The notes: a model not told the origin generated them from the sequence alone. Shown: positions 32,049-41,749, counted from the first letter of the stretch. The stretch: DNA of 64,000 nt from Corynebacterium renale (GCF_002563965.1 NZ_PDJF01000001.1:744001-808000); one strand, 5' to 3'. A program made the numbers and translations.

Positions 32049-33263
32049 GTGGTCAAATACGTGCCCAGGGTGGCCGATAAATTGCTCTCTGAAGGGCTAC
32101 AGCGCGCAGGTGCCGTTCTGATTGAAGGGCCAAAGGCGTGCGGCAAAACCGAGACAGCGCGTCAGCAAGCCGCCAGCGAACTACGCGTGGATACCGACCC
32201 CAACGTGGACATCGCGATGGGGACCGACCCAAACCTATTGCTCATGGGTGCAACACCTCGGCTTGTCGATGAATGGCAGGTGCAACCGCTGCTATGGAAC
32301 GCGGCACGACATCTCATCGATGATCGCCAGGATGTCGGACAATTCATATTCACCGGGTCTACAGCGCCGTCAGAACTCGTGGCCTCACACTCCGGCGCGG
32401 GGCGGTTTGCACGCCTCCGGATGTCCACGATGACGTTTTGGGAATCCGGAGACTCAACCGGCGAAGTGTCATTGACGGAAATCTCCAAAGGTAACACGCA
32501 GCTGGCCGGAGGGGCGTCGAAAAGCATCCAAGACATTGCCGAGCGCATGACTCGAGGCGGCTGGCCGGCGGGGCGCAACCTTCCGCTAGAAGCTGCGGCA
32601 CGCAACAACCGCGACTACATACGCACAATCGCTGAAGTAGATATTTCAACCCCCGACGGTGTAGCACGCGACCCCATGCGCGTGCATGCGTTGCTACGTT
32701 CACTTGCGCGAGGCATTGGAACTGAAATGACTACCGTGGCGATGGCAACGGATACCGGAATCGGGCGAGAGACTATCACCGACTATCTTGATTCCCTCGG
32801 CCGCATCTTCATTTCGCATGATCAGCCCGCTTGGGCCGCGTCACTGCGTTCGCGCAGCCCACTACGTAAAGCTCCAAAGCGCCACCTTGCAGACCCCGCA
32901 TTAGCGTTAGCAGCGTTGGGCAAAAAATCTGCAGACCTGCTGGGCGACCTGCCCTACATGGGGCAACTTTTCGAATCGCAAGTAGTCCACGACCTACGCG
33001 TATATGCCGATGGAGAAGTTAGCCACGCCCGGTTAGCCGATGGCTCCGAAGTCGACGCCATTGCAGAAGTGAACGGCACCATGATGCTCGTCGAAATTAA
33101 ACTTGGACATAGTGCGTCGGTGGTCGAGGAAGCCGCGAAATCGCTGCTACGCTTCGCAGAATTCTTCCCCGACGCGCAATGCCTAGTCATCACAGGTGGC
33201 GGCATGGCCTACCGACGCCCCGACGGAGTCCACGTGGCCCCACTTACCGCGCTGCGGCCTTAG
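32049..33263 (+). CDS. AAA-family ATPase with DUF4143 domain
   Basis: A 404-residue protein. Walker A is GPKACGKTE (residues 27-35), a LVDEWQ segment stands for Walker B, and the C-terminal half has the nuclease-like core of DUF4143 proteins (DGSEVDAIAEV, then MLVEIKLG). Such ATPases are widespread accessory genes of unknown function. GTG 32049 is chosen because AGGGGA lies six bases upstream and the longer frame would start inside the iterons. It sits between larE and larA and interrupts the lar region, which suggests later insertion. It overlaps the convergent small gene by four bases. Confidence 0.8.
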   Translation: MVKYVPRVADKLLSEGLQRAGAVLIEGPKACGKTETARQQAASELRVDTDPNVDIAMGTDPNLLLMGATPRLVDEWQVQPLLWNAARHLIDDRQDVGQFIFTGSTAPSELVASHSGAGRFARLRMSTMTFWESGDSTGEVSLTEISKGNTQLAGGASKSIQDIAERMTRGGWPAGRNLPLEAAARNNRDYIRTIAEVDISTPDGVARDPMRVHALLRSLARGIGTEMTTVAMATDTGIGRETITDYLDSLGRIFISHDQPAWAASLRSRSPLRKAPKRHLADPALALAALGKKSADLLGDLPYMGQLFESQVVHDLRVYADGEVSHARLADGSEVDAIAEVNGTMMLVEIKLGHSASVVEEAAKSLLRFAEFFPDAQCLVITGGGMAYRRPDGVHVAPLTALRP

Positions 33264-33442
33264 CTTTTCCGCGCCTTCAGCTTCGCCGCGATGAACTCGG
33301 CCCAGGTAGGGAAATACAGAACTGCAGTGATGACCGAGCCGACCCACCACAAACCGAGTTCGCCGGTGGCTTTGATGGGGATATACGTTGTTACAATCCA
33401 GACCACTAGGAAGCCCCAGATACTCTTTAACCATGTGCGCAT
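33260..33442 (-). CDS. Small membrane protein (60 aa)
   Basis: A 60-residue protein with two hydrophobic segments (SIWGFLVVWIVTTYI and LWWVGSVITAVLYFP) and a basic C-terminus. It converges with the DUF4143 ATPase gene, the stop codons overlapping. Size and topology fit a DUF-type small integral membrane protein; function unknown. The Shine-Dalgarno is weak (TTGGTG), which lowers confidence. Confidence 0.5.
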   Translation of the reverse strand: MRTWLKSIWGFLVVWIVTTYIPIKATGELGLWWVGSVITAVLYFPTWAEFIAAKLKARKS

Positions 33443-33609
33443 AATTACACCAAGCTTTCTTCGGCCGTGTCAGAGTGGCCCTTGTTCCAAGTAATGGATT
33501 CGGGAGGAAAAGTAAGAGTGGTGCGAGTGTAGCGCGGCCATGTTATTTCGTCTAGTAAAATTGAGGTATTTATTCGATGGATAGCATCCCAGCCGCTGGC
33601 GCGCCGCCT

Positions 33610-33709
33610 GGGTGAATAATTATCGGCTGGGCTTAATATGCCAGGTCGCGGGTACGCGCCGAAGAGCCGGTGACCTGGGAAGTTAAGGCTGGCTCGTAAT
33701 TATTCACCC
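33610..33709. repeat. MITE-like element, copy 3 (100 bp, intact ends)
   Basis: Bounded by perfect 13-bp terminal inverted repeats GGGTGAATAATTA and TAATTATTCACCC. The inner 25 bases on each side are also imperfectly complementary, so the element can fold nearly completely. Copies 1 and 2 share the left end but have a diverged right end. The element encodes nothing and lies between the small membrane gene and the larA stop. Confidence 0.85.
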
Positions 33710-33737
33710 AAACGCAGCGCCCCACCCCAGCGCACCA

Positions 33738-35039
33738 CTACCGCAACCGGTGCAGGATTTCGCCGGCGTGTTCCACGATGAGCGTGTCCGGATCGGCTTC
33801 GAAGGCCTCCCAGTCCAGCGTGTTCGGGTCGGCGTAGCCCAGGTTGTAGGCCTCGCACACCTCTGGCGGCACCTGTGATGCCAGGGTGATGCGGCAGCGT
33901 AGGTGTTCTTCGCCGGTTTCGGGGTCGTAGGTGCCGAGGCCACGGACGTGGGTGGAGTGTGCGATCTCGCCCCAGGGGTGGTCTTTGAACTTGTCCCACT
34001 GTTTGATGAAGTAGTCGATGCAGTGGTAGCCGATGTCGCCGATGCCGGGGTGCATTTCGGAGATTTCGGTGATGTGCGGGGCGTAGACGATGATTTCGCC
34101 GCCGTCGGCGCAGACGGGTTCCATTTTGTAGACGCCTTTTGCGCCGGTCCAGAGGTCTTCGTACATTTCTGGGACCTTGGAAACGATGCGCTTGTACGGG
34201 GCGTCGAGCCATTTGATGTGCGTTTCGTGGGCGATTTCGGCGCACGCCGCCCAGGCGGATTCGGTGGTTCCGTAGGAGACGGCGTGGAGGTGGGACGTTT
34301 CGTCGTCGCCAGTTGTGGCCACGTATTTGAGCGCCAGTTTTTCGCCGGGGATCATGTCGGAGGCGGTGTTGATGAGTTGGCGGACTGGGGTGATGCCGAG
34401 CGTGCCGATGATGTCGGATGCCGTGATCAGCGCGCCTACCCAGTGGGAGACGTCGATGACGTCGTGGACGGAGCAGCCCGGGAAGAAGTACTTGTTGCCG
34501 CCGGACATGCCGACGACTTCGTGCGGGAACACTGGCCCGATCACCAGGTTGACGTCGGCTTCTGCGACCAGCTTGTTGATCTGCACGTCCATGGGCCGGT
34601 CTTCGAGGAGCCCGTGGGTCAGGCGGGCAATTTCCTCGGCGGGCACGGTGCCGAGCGTGGCGATCGCGTCCGGGTTCTGCCAATCATGGTTCACGACCTC
34701 CGCCTTCGGGAACCGCGACAGCGGCGCACCCAGCAGCTTCTCGATCGCCGGCACACTCATCGCCGCGTGCGTACCCAGCGCAATCAGGATCGTGATGGAC
34801 TCCGCGCGGTCCGCGATGGCGTCGTACGCCGCCTGAATCATCAGCGCATGCGGGCCCGACCGCGTCCCATCCGGAATAACTACTACCACTTTCTTGCCGT
34901 CGATGTCCGCGCCCGCAAGCTGCTCCCCCACAAACTCGCGTGCTTGCTCATCGCTTATCGACGCCTCCGGCCCCCCAATCAACGCCGCCTGCGTAGCAAG
35001 ACCCTCGGGCACTGGTTCAGTCAGGTTTTTTGCACTCAT
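33738..35039 (-). CDS. larA: LarA-family nickel-dependent 2-hydroxyacid (lactate) racemase
   Basis: A 433-residue DUF2088 protein. The residues that hold the nickel-pincer nucleotide in LarA are recognisable: DGTR (57-60), the catalytic-type His91 (LGTHAAM), His173 (FPHEVVG), Lys183 (GGNKYFFPG) and His199. LarA paralogues racemise lactate or other 2-hydroxyacids, so the substrate is inferred. lldD and the three cofactor genes nearby support lactate. ATG 35039 is seven bases after TAGACT and also has AGAAAG. It follows a YbaN-like gene by five bases, probably as the last gene of an operon with the ThDP enzyme. Confidence 0.88.
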   Translation of the reverse strand: MSAKNLTEPVPEGLATQAALIGGPEASISDEQAREFVGEQLAGADIDGKKVVVVIPDGTRSGPHALMIQAAYDAIADRAESITILIALGTHAAMSVPAIEKLLGAPLSRFPKAEVVNHDWQNPDAIATLGTVPAEEIARLTHGLLEDRPMDVQINKLVAEADVNLVIGPVFPHEVVGMSGGNKYFFPGCSVHDVIDVSHWVGALITASDIIGTLGITPVRQLINTASDMIPGEKLALKYVATTGDDETSHLHAVSYGTTESAWAACAEIAHETHIKWLDAPYKRIVSKVPEMYEDLWTGAKGVYKMEPVCADGGEIIVYAPHITEISEMHPGIGDIGYHCIDYFIKQWDKFKDHPWGEIAHSTHVRGLGTYDPETGEEHLRCRITLASQVPPEVCEAYNLGYADPNTLDWEAFEADPDTLIVEHAGEILHRLR

Positions 35040-35044
35040 GCTTT

Positions 35045-35401
35045 CTAGTCTACGGTGCCGCGCAAGCGCCAAATGTGAACCGTGACGCCGCATGCGATGA
35101 GCGGCAGGATAATCCACGTAACCGTCTTATTGATCAGCGCCGCAGAGATGAGGATGCCAGCCCACATCAGAGCGAGTGTGCGCACCTTGTGGGCGCGCGT
35201 CATCGTATGTTCGTGATAGTTGCGGATGTACGCGCCCAAGTACGGGTGCGTGATCAGGTACGTGTGCAACCGTTCCGAACTGCGGGCGAACAAAAACGCC
35301 GCGAGCAGAAGGAAGGGCGTGGTCGGCAGAAGTGGAAGAAAAATTCCGATTACGCCCAGCGCCAACGCGACGCAACCCAAGCCAGCAAAAACAGGTTTCA
35401 C
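35045..35401 (-). CDS. YbaN-like (DUF454) inner-membrane protein
   Basis: A 118-residue membrane protein with the DUF454 signature LGVIGIFLPLLPTTPFLLLAAFLFARSS split over two helices, HPYLGAYIRNY and two more hydrophobic segments. Function unknown. The GTG at 35401 follows the stop of the ThDP enzyme by five bases, and its stop lies five bases before larA, so it sits in the middle of a three-gene operon. Confidence 0.78.
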   Translation of the reverse strand: MKPVFAGLGCVALALGVIGIFLPLLPTTPFLLLAAFLFARSSERLHTYLITHPYLGAYIRNYHEHTMTRAHKVRTLALMWAGILISAALINKTVTWIILPLIACGVTVHIWRLRGTVD

Positions 35402-35406
35402 AATAA

Positions 35407-37017
35407 CTACTCTTTGGTGGAGAACGCCTTCCCGATAAACGGACCCGCGATCGAGCGCGAAATATGGCAATCCAGCAGGTAGACGCCATCCTTGCCCGAA
35501 TCGACCCACTTCTTGAACTCGTCAAGGTCGGACTCGTTGCGCACAGTGATAGCGTTTCCTCCGAAAGCGCGGAAGATAGCTGCGAAATCGACGCCCGCAA
35601 TAAAGATCGATTCCTCCGGGTAATTCGGCCCCTTATACTGCTGGTATTCCGAACCGTAGGCCTCATCATTCATAATGATCACGACGCCACGCTTGGTCAC
35701 ACGGAGGAAACTTTCCGCATCCGCGAGACCCATGAGGGCGCCGCCGTCGCCAAGCACAGCCACCATGAAACGATCCTTCTCCTGCGCTGCGAGAGACACC
35801 CCAATCGCAGACGCCCACCCCATACCGATCGCCTCACTCGACGTACCCGTCAGGATCACCGAATCCGGCTCATGGAAACTGAAGTACATGTTCGGCCACC
35901 CAATGAAGTTGCCACCATCAGTGACCATCATCTTCTCCGCCGGAAGAATCGTGTCCAACTCCGCAATCAGCCCACGCGGATCCCACCGCGCATCCATACA
36001 CATCCGCGGCGGATCCGGATAACCCAACGGCGGCGGAATCTCCCGATCCCTCTGCTCCACATCCGGCAAAATCTGACGCACAGCCTCCCGCACGTCAGCC
36101 TGGTAAAACATGTCCACACGCTCATGCGTCTTATCGGGGACCAGATCAATCTGAATCACCACGGCCTCCGGGTGGAACGCGTCACCGAAAGCCGTCGTGT
36201 ACTTGTTCAACCCCGCGCCCAACACCAGGACGACGTCCGCCATCGCAGCATTAATCGCCCCATCCGCCGGAGCGAAACCGCCCACGATACCCACATGCCG
36301 CCACGGCCCCTCGTACGGGAAGAAACCCTGCGCCGGGGCGGTCGTAGCGACGTCGCAACGCAACAGACTAGCGAGCTCCAAGACCTCCTTGCGGGCACTT
36401 AACGCCCCGCGACCTGCGACGATAAGTGGATGGCGCGCATCATTGAGCGTCTGCGCCAACATCTCATCACGAGCCAGCGCCGGCTGCGGCCAAATATTCG
36501 GCTCCGGAGTCTGCGACCGCAACACCGCCATCTGATCCGTCAAATTATAAGGAATTGCAATAATCACCGGCGTGTTCTTATTAAACGCCGTCTCCACCGC
36601 CTGCACGGTCTCCTCAACCGCCGAATTCGCCGACACCGTGTAATACGGAATATTCAACGCCTGCGCCAAAGCCACCTGATCCACATCATGCGGCCGCTGC
36701 CCCCACACCGGCGCATCCCCCACCACGCACACCAGCGGCGTATGCGCCAACGTAGCCTCCGCAAGGCCAGTCAGAAGATTGGTAAACGCCGGGCCGTACG
36801 ACGTCGTGGCCAGCGCCAACTTACGAGTCCCCCGAAAATACGAATCCGCCGCCGCAGCCGCAGCCATCTCATGCCGCACCGCTGTATACGGCACATTCTG
36901 CGCGCCGAGCTCCTCAATAAAACGCGCATTACCATTACCCATCACACCAAACGTATGGTGCACATGTTTAGCCAACGCGCGGGCCACAGCCTGCGGCACA
37001 GTGAGAAACTCAGCCAT
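35407..37017 (-). CDS. Thiamine diphosphate-dependent enzyme (acetolactate synthase-like)
   Basis: A 536-residue three-domain ThDP enzyme. The catalytic Glu50 is in VRHEMAA, the central domain is Rossmann-like (LIVAGRGA, VLVLGAGLN), and the ThDP motif begins GDGGALMGLADAESFLR with the pairing Asn in MNDEAYG. It lacks an obvious FAD-binding hallmark, so decarboxylase or oxo-acid lyase activity is as likely as acetolactate synthesis. The Shine-Dalgarno AGGAAGGGG precedes ATG 37017. Its operon with larA suggests metabolism of a 2-oxo or 2-hydroxy acid. Confidence 0.82.
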   Translation of the reverse strand: MAEFLTVPQAVARALAKHVHHTFGVMGNGNARFIEELGAQNVPYTAVRHEMAAAAAADSYFRGTRKLALATTSYGPAFTNLLTGLAEATLAHTPLVCVVGDAPVWGQRPHDVDQVALAQALNIPYYTVSANSAVEETVQAVETAFNKNTPVIIAIPYNLTDQMAVLRSQTPEPNIWPQPALARDEMLAQTLNDARHPLIVAGRGALSARKEVLELASLLRCDVATTAPAQGFFPYEGPWRHVGIVGGFAPADGAINAAMADVVLVLGAGLNKYTTAFGDAFHPEAVVIQIDLVPDKTHERVDMFYQADVREAVRQILPDVEQRDREIPPPLGYPDPPRMCMDARWDPRGLIAELDTILPAEKMMVTDGGNFIGWPNMYFSFHEPDSVILTGTSSEAIGMGWASAIGVSLAAQEKDRFMVAVLGDGGALMGLADAESFLRVTKRGVVIIMNDEAYGSEYQQYKGPNYPEESIFIAGVDFAAIFRAFGGNAITVRNESDLDEFKKWVDSGKDGVYLLDCHISRSIAGPFIGKAFSTKE

Positions 37018-37106
37018 CAGAACCCCTTCCTAAATATTTTTAACCCAATCTTAGATAGCGACGTGTGGAAAGGCTATTTGACGTGCAGTTCGGGTGTGGA
37101 TTGGGT

Positions 37107-37350
37107 GGGTTGGCTTGGCCGTGCGCGCGGTTTTTCTGCCGTTTGTCGCAAACCCTCCAATCTGTACACGGTGCAAAAATCTGACATGCGGGTTTAACTT
37201 GGCCTAACCGTCAGAATGGAGGCTTTGCGACATGCGGCCTCCCGCCAAGCACCGCCCGTGATACGAAAAAGACATTGTGCACGGGGTGCAAAAATTTGAC
37301 CTGCGGGTTTCCGGCGCGCAGTCCTGCAGATTGTAGATTTCGTATCACTG
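37107..37350 (+). repeat. 244-bp direct repeat, copy A
   Basis: Begins GGGTTGGC and ends TTTCGTATCACTG. It matches copy B (38581-38823) over its whole length with roughly fifteen differences by eye, in the same orientation. Internally it carries an inverted repeat (GTCGCAAACCCTCCAATCTG with CAGAATGGAGGCTTTGCGAC) and two direct copies of GTGCAAAAAT-T/C-TGAC. The pair brackets the ATPase gene 37370-38521. Confidence 0.92.
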
Positions 37351-37369
37351 CGCCGGCTCAGCGCCGGTT

Positions 37370-38521
37370 CTACGCTTCTCCCAGCACGTCTCGGACGATA
37401 TATTCGGCGAAGCTTGGTGCGGAGAAGCTCAAGTATCCGTGCGAAGGGCTGTCTATGATTCCTTTATCTATCAACGACTGACGTGGCATGCTGATCGCTG
37501 ATGATTCCTTACCCATAGCGCGAGCAATCTCCGCTCGTGGGACCATGTCGCCGCCTAGTTTCGCCATAGCGATGAGGAACTCTTCTTCGGCTGGCGTTGC
37601 CTTCATCCAACGGGCACGGTGAAAGTTTCGGCTTTCCTCTTGAAAATCGGCCAAGCCTTCCGAAGCTTCCCGCAGCGTAATGAAGTGCTCCGGATCTGGG
37701 TAACCAGCTGCTTTCCAAATGCAATCCCCCACCAACTGCAGAAAGTACGGATACCCCTTGCTTTCCTCTAGCGCAGCGTCAAGCGCATCCGCGTACCAGC
37801 CGACTTCACGCGACTTAGTGCTTTTGGCCAACACCTCTTGACTAGCGTTCTGGTCCAGGTTCCCCAGGTATGTGTATTTAAAACGTTCCGCAAAGCTAAC
37901 CGCTTCAGTTATGACGTCCTGCGAATTGCTCAAACCCGCGGTCAGACACACTAACGGTAGATCAGCGTTCTCGTTTTGCATATGTTGCCAGGCATAAGCG
38001 AGTGCGCGTAGACCGTCGGAATCGGCCTCCTGGATTTCGTCGATAAGCAGAACTAGACCTGCATGCCCCGACTCTAAAGCGCCTGTGCAAGCCGTAGTCA
38101 GTGCATTTTGAACGAGGCGACCAGGCGATTGAATAGGCTCCGACCGGGTATTGAACTCCGCAGACACGCCCGGCGCTTGGATGGTGATGCGCTCCAACGA
38201 CGAACGCACGCGCCCCACCACGTCCGACGCCCAAGAAGCGGAAGTAGCGTGCAATGCTTCGGCAATGCTGTCACTGAGCGGTGCGTCTCCGGAAGTCACC
38301 CACGCGGTGGCGAACCCATATTTCTCCGTAGCTTCCGTCTGGATTGTGCGTAACAAGCTGGTCTTACCGACGCCCCGCGGGCCAACGAATACAGAAAGAC
38401 GACCTATCAGCTGCTCATCCATAGCAGCGGTCATGAGGTCAACACGTACCTCGCGGAGCAAGCGTGTGCGACCAAAAACGCGACGGGCGACATCTCCTGG
38501 TGTAAACGGGCTACGTTGCAT
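37370..38521 (-). CDS. ORC/STAND-like AAA ATPase with C-terminal winged helix
   Basis: A 383-residue protein. Walker A is GPRGVGKTS (47-55), Walker B is VLLIDE (ending D161-E162), followed by a sensor-like LTAGLSNSQ. The C-terminal ~90 residues look like a winged-helix domain (GGDMVPRAEIARAMG, SLIDKGII). This layout is typical of Orc1/Cdc6-like ATP-binding proteins found as solitary accessory genes. A 17-bp inverted repeat sits just upstream of the start and long direct repeats flank the gene. No partner gene lies between the repeats. Function unknown. Confidence 0.78.
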   Translation of the reverse strand: MQRSPFTPGDVARRVFGRTRLLREVRVDLMTAAMDEQLIGRLSVFVGPRGVGKTSLLRTIQTEATEKYGFATAWVTSGDAPLSDSIAEALHATSASWASDVVGRVRSSLERITIQAPGVSAEFNTRSEPIQSPGRLVQNALTTACTGALESGHAGLVLLIDEIQEADSDGLRALAYAWQHMQNENADLPLVCLTAGLSNSQDVITEAVSFAERFKYTYLGNLDQNASQEVLAKSTKSREVGWYADALDAALEESKGYPYFLQLVGDCIWKAAGYPDPEHFITLREASEGLADFQEESRNFHRARWMKATPAEEEFLIAMAKLGGDMVPRAEIARAMGKESSAISMPRQSLIDKGIIDSPSHGYLSFSAPSFAEYIVRDVLGEA

Positions 38522-38530
38522 ACTCCCTGA

Positions 38531-38576
38531 TTTTATACTTCTTTATACTTTGTTCGAAATATAAAGAAGTATAAAA
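38531..38576. promoter_or_regulatory. 17-bp AT-rich inverted repeat upstream of the ATPase gene
   Basis: TTTTATACTTCTTTATA and TATAAAGAAGTATAAAA are perfect complements separated by 12 bases, ten bases before the ATPase start codon. It is much more AT-rich than its surroundings. It is probably the operator or promoter of that gene, possibly autoregulatory given the predicted winged helix. Confidence 0.7.
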
Positions 38577-38580
38577 ATCT

Positions 38581-38823
38581 GGGTTGGCGGGCCGTGCGCG
38601 CGGTTTTTCTGCCGTTTGTCGCAAACCCTCCAATCTGCACGTGGTGCAAAAATTTGACCTGCGGGTTTAACTTGCCCTAACCCTCAGAATGGAGGCTTTG
38701 CGACATGCGACCTCCCGCCAGGCACCGCCCGTGATATGAAAAAGACATTGTGCACGGGGTGCAAAAATCTGACCTGCGGGTTTCCGGCGCGCGGTCATGC
38801 AGATTGTAGATTTCGTATCACTG
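38581..38823 (+). repeat. 243-bp direct repeat, copy B
   Basis: Counterpart of copy A (37107-37350) on the other side of the ATPase gene. Its internal inverted repeat is at 38618-38637 and 38685-38704, and its direct sub-repeats at 38644-38668 and 38759-38783. It ends about 100 bases before leuS. Confidence 0.92.
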
Positions 38824-38929
38824 GCCCGCGCCCAGCGCCGCCACCGACGGAGCGCGCCCCGTCGATAAGCAAAAGTTAAGCGCCTACCCACAGGTCCCCA
38901 CGCCTGAGCACCTACTACACTGTGCAGGT

Positions 38930-41749
38930 ATGACTGATGCGCAGGACAAATCCCAGGCAGGAACGCCCGCTACCCCATCGCAGCGTTATTCGGCGGCGCT
39001 AGCGAACGAGATCGAGGGGAAGTGGCAGCAGTATTGGCTGGATAATGGTACTTTCCATGCTCCGAACCCGGTGGGTGATCTCGCCGCGGATAATAAGGAG
39101 CGCCTCGATGGCGAGAAGCTTTTTGTGCAGGATATGTTCCCGTATCCGTCGGGGGCGGGTCTGCATGTGGGGCATCCGTTGGGGTATATCGCTACGGATG
39201 TGTATGCGCGTTTTAATCGGACTTTGGGTAAGAATGTCCTGCATACGCTGGGTTATGACGCCTTCGGTCTGCCCGCTGAGCAGTATGCGATTCAGACGGG
39301 TACGCATCCGCGGACCACGACGATGGCGAACATTGAGAATATGAAGCGTCAGCTGGGTGCGTTGGGTTTGGGTCACGATGAGCGTCGCGCGGTGGCTACC
39401 ACGGATCCTGAGTTTTATAAGTGGACGCAGTGGATTTTCCTGCAGATTTATAATGCGTGGTTCGATAAGGATCAGCAGAAGGCCCGCCCGATCGCCGAGT
39501 TGGAGGAGCTCTTCGCCACTGGTAAAAAGCAGCTTGACGACGGCCGCTCCTGGGATTCGCTCACTTCCCTAGAAAAGCAGCAGGTCTTGGACGAGTTCCG
39601 TCTGGTGTACCGCGCGAATTCGATGGTGAACTGGTGCCCGGGCTTGGGCACGGTTTTGGCGAACGAGGAAGTCACCGCCGACGGCCGTTCCGAGCGCGGC
39701 AATTTCCCGGTGTTCCGGAAGCGTTTGTCGCAGTGGATGATGCGTATTACGGCGTATTCGGATCGCCTGCTCGATGATCTTGACCTGCTGGATTGGCCGG
39801 AGAAGGTCAAGTCGATGCAGCGTAACTGGATCGGCCGCTCCCGTGGTGCGGAGGTTAATTTCGACGCCTCCGGCCACACCATCACCGTCTTCACTACCCG
39901 CCCGGATACTCTCTTCGGCGCGACCTACATGGTTCTGGCGCCTGAGCATGAGCTTGTCGACGTCCTCGTCTCCGATGAGCAGCGTGGGGCCGTCGATAAG
40001 TACCGTGCTGAGATTGCGTCCAAGTCTGACCTGGAGCGCCAAGAGAATAAGGAAAAGACGGGTGTGTTCATTGGCGCGTACGCCACGAACCCCGTCAACG
40101 GCGCGCAGCTGCCGATTTACATCGCCGACTACGTGCTGACCGGCTACGGCACGGGTGCGATCATGGCGGTGCCGGCGCACGATACTCGCGACTACGAGTT
40201 CGCCCAGAAGTTTGACCTGCCGATCGTGGAGGTCGTCACGGGTGGCGACATCTCCGAGGAGGCCTACACCGGCGACGGCGTCCTAGCGAACTCCGCGAAT
40301 GATCGCGGCCTGGACCTCAACGGCCTGGGCAAGGACGCGGCCATCGACGCTGCCATCTCCTGGCTGGCTAACGAGGGCGTGGGCCACGAGAAGGTGCAGT
40401 ACAAGCTGCGCGACTGGCTCTTTGCCCGCCAGCGCTACTGGGGCGAGCCCTTCCCCATCGTCTACGATGCAGACGGCGAAGCCCACGCCCTGCCGGAGTC
40501 GATGCTGCCGGTCGAACTGCCCGACGTGGAGGACTACACCCCGCCGAGCTTCGACCCCGAGGACGCTGACTCCGAGCCGCAGCCCCCGCTGGCGAAGGAA
40601 CGCGGCTGGGTCGAGGTAGAACTGGACCTCGGTGACGGCACAAAGACCTACTACCGCGACACGAACGTCATGCCACAGTGGGCGGGTTCCTCCTGGTACC
40701 AGCTGCGTTACATTGATCCGACGAACTCGGACGCGTTCGTAGACCTGGAGAACGAGCGCTACTGGACCGGCCCGCAGCCCGATAAGCACGGCGAGAACGA
40801 CCCGGGCGGCGTGGACCTGTACGTCGGCGGCGTGGAGCACGCGGTGCTGCACCTGCTGTACTCGCGCTTCTGGCACAAGGTGCTCTTCGACTTGGGCCAC
40901 GTGACGTCGCGTGAGCCGTACCGTCGACTGTTCAACCAGGGTTACATCCAGGCGTACGCGTACACGGATTCCCGCGGCGTGTACGTCCCGGCCGCCGAGG
41001 TTGAGGAGAAGGACGGCAAGTTCTACTACAACGGCGAAGCCGTAAATCAGGAGTACGGGAAGATGGGCAAGTCCCTGAAAAATTCCGTTACCCCGGATGC
41101 GATCGTCGCCGAGTATGGTGCGGATACGCTGCGCGTCTACGAAATGTCGATGGGCCCGCTGGATACGTCCCGCCCGTGGGCGACGAAGGACGTCGTCGGC
41201 GCCTACCGCTTCCTGCAGCGCACGTGGCGCCTGGTGGTGGATGAGGAAAGCGGCGAGGTCACCGTCTCCGATTCTGCGCTTAACGACGACGACCTGAAAG
41301 CCCTTCACCGCACCATCGCAGGTGTGCGCGAAGACTATGTCAACCTGCACATCAACACGGTGGTCGCGAAGCTCATCGAGTACGTCAACTACCTGACTAA
41401 GGCGCACACCGGATCCGTGCCGCGTGCCGCCGTCGAGCCGCTGGTTGTCATGCTCTCCCCCGTCGCGCCGCACATCGCGGAAGAATTGTGGGCGCGCCTG
41501 GGCCACGAGGGCGGTGTCACTTACGTGGATTACCCAGACTACGACGAAAAGTGGCTCGTCGACGACGAAATCGAGCTGCCCGTCCAGGTCAACGGCAAGG
41601 TCCGCGGCCGCGTCATGGTTGCCACCGACGCCGACAAGGACACCGTGGTTGCTGCTGCCCGCGACGCCGTCGCCTCCCACCTCGAGGGCAAGAACGTGGT
41701 CAAGGAGATCGTCGTCCCCGGTCGCATGGTGAACCTGGTGGTGAAGTAG
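38930..41749 (+). CDS. leuS: Leucyl-tRNA synthetase
   Basis: A 939-residue class I synthetase. The HIGH motif appears as HVGH (residues 79-82, [16 protein letters not shown]), the CP1 editing domain contains [11 protein letters not shown], and the KMSKS loop is KMGKS (711-715). Length and domain order are normal for bacterial LeuRS. The ATG at 38930 lies eight bases after TACACT (38916-38921), which suggests a leaderless mRNA. It is flanked by accessory sequence on both sides (repeat-bracketed ATPase upstream, Abi gene downstream). Confidence 0.97.
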   Translation: MTDAQDKSQAGTPATPSQRYSAALANEIEGKWQQYWLDNGTFHAPNPVGDLAADNKERLDGEKLFVQDMFPYPSGAGLHVGHPLGYIATDVYARFNRTLGKNVLHTLGYDAFGLPAEQYAIQTGTHPRTTTMANIENMKRQLGALGLGHDERRAVATTDPEFYKWTQWIFLQIYNAWFDKDQQKARPIAELEELFATGKKQLDDGRSWDSLTSLEKQQVLDEFRLVYRANSMVNWCPGLGTVLANEEVTADGRSERGNFPVFRKRLSQWMMRITAYSDRLLDDLDLLDWPEKVKSMQRNWIGRSRGAEVNFDASGHTITVFTTRPDTLFGATYMVLAPEHELVDVLVSDEQRGAVDKYRAEIASKSDLERQENKEKTGVFIGAYATNPVNGAQLPIYIADYVLTGYGTGAIMAVPAHDTRDYEFAQKFDLPIVEVVTGGDISEEAYTGDGVLANSANDRGLDLNGLGKDAAIDAAISWLANEGVGHEKVQYKLRDWLFARQRYWGEPFPIVYDADGEAHALPESMLPVELPDVEDYTPPSFDPEDADSEPQPPLAKERGWVEVELDLGDGTKTYYRDTNVMPQWAGSSWYQLRYIDPTNSDAFVDLENERYWTGPQPDKHGENDPGGVDLYVGGVEHAVLHLLYSRFWHKVLFDLGHVTSREPYRRLFNQGYIQAYAYTDSRGVYVPAAEVEEKDGKFYYNGEAVNQEYGKMGKSLKNSVTPDAIVAEYGADTLRVYEMSMGPLDTSRPWATKDVVGAYRFLQRTWRLVVDEESGEVTVSDSALNDDDLKALHRTIAGVREDYVNLHINTVVAKLIEYVNYLTKAHTGSVPRAAVEPLVVMLSPVAPHIAEELWARLGHEGGVTYVDYPDYDEKWLVDDEIELPVQVNGKVRGRVMVATDADKDTVVAAARDAVASHLEGKNVVKEIVVPGRMVNLVVK

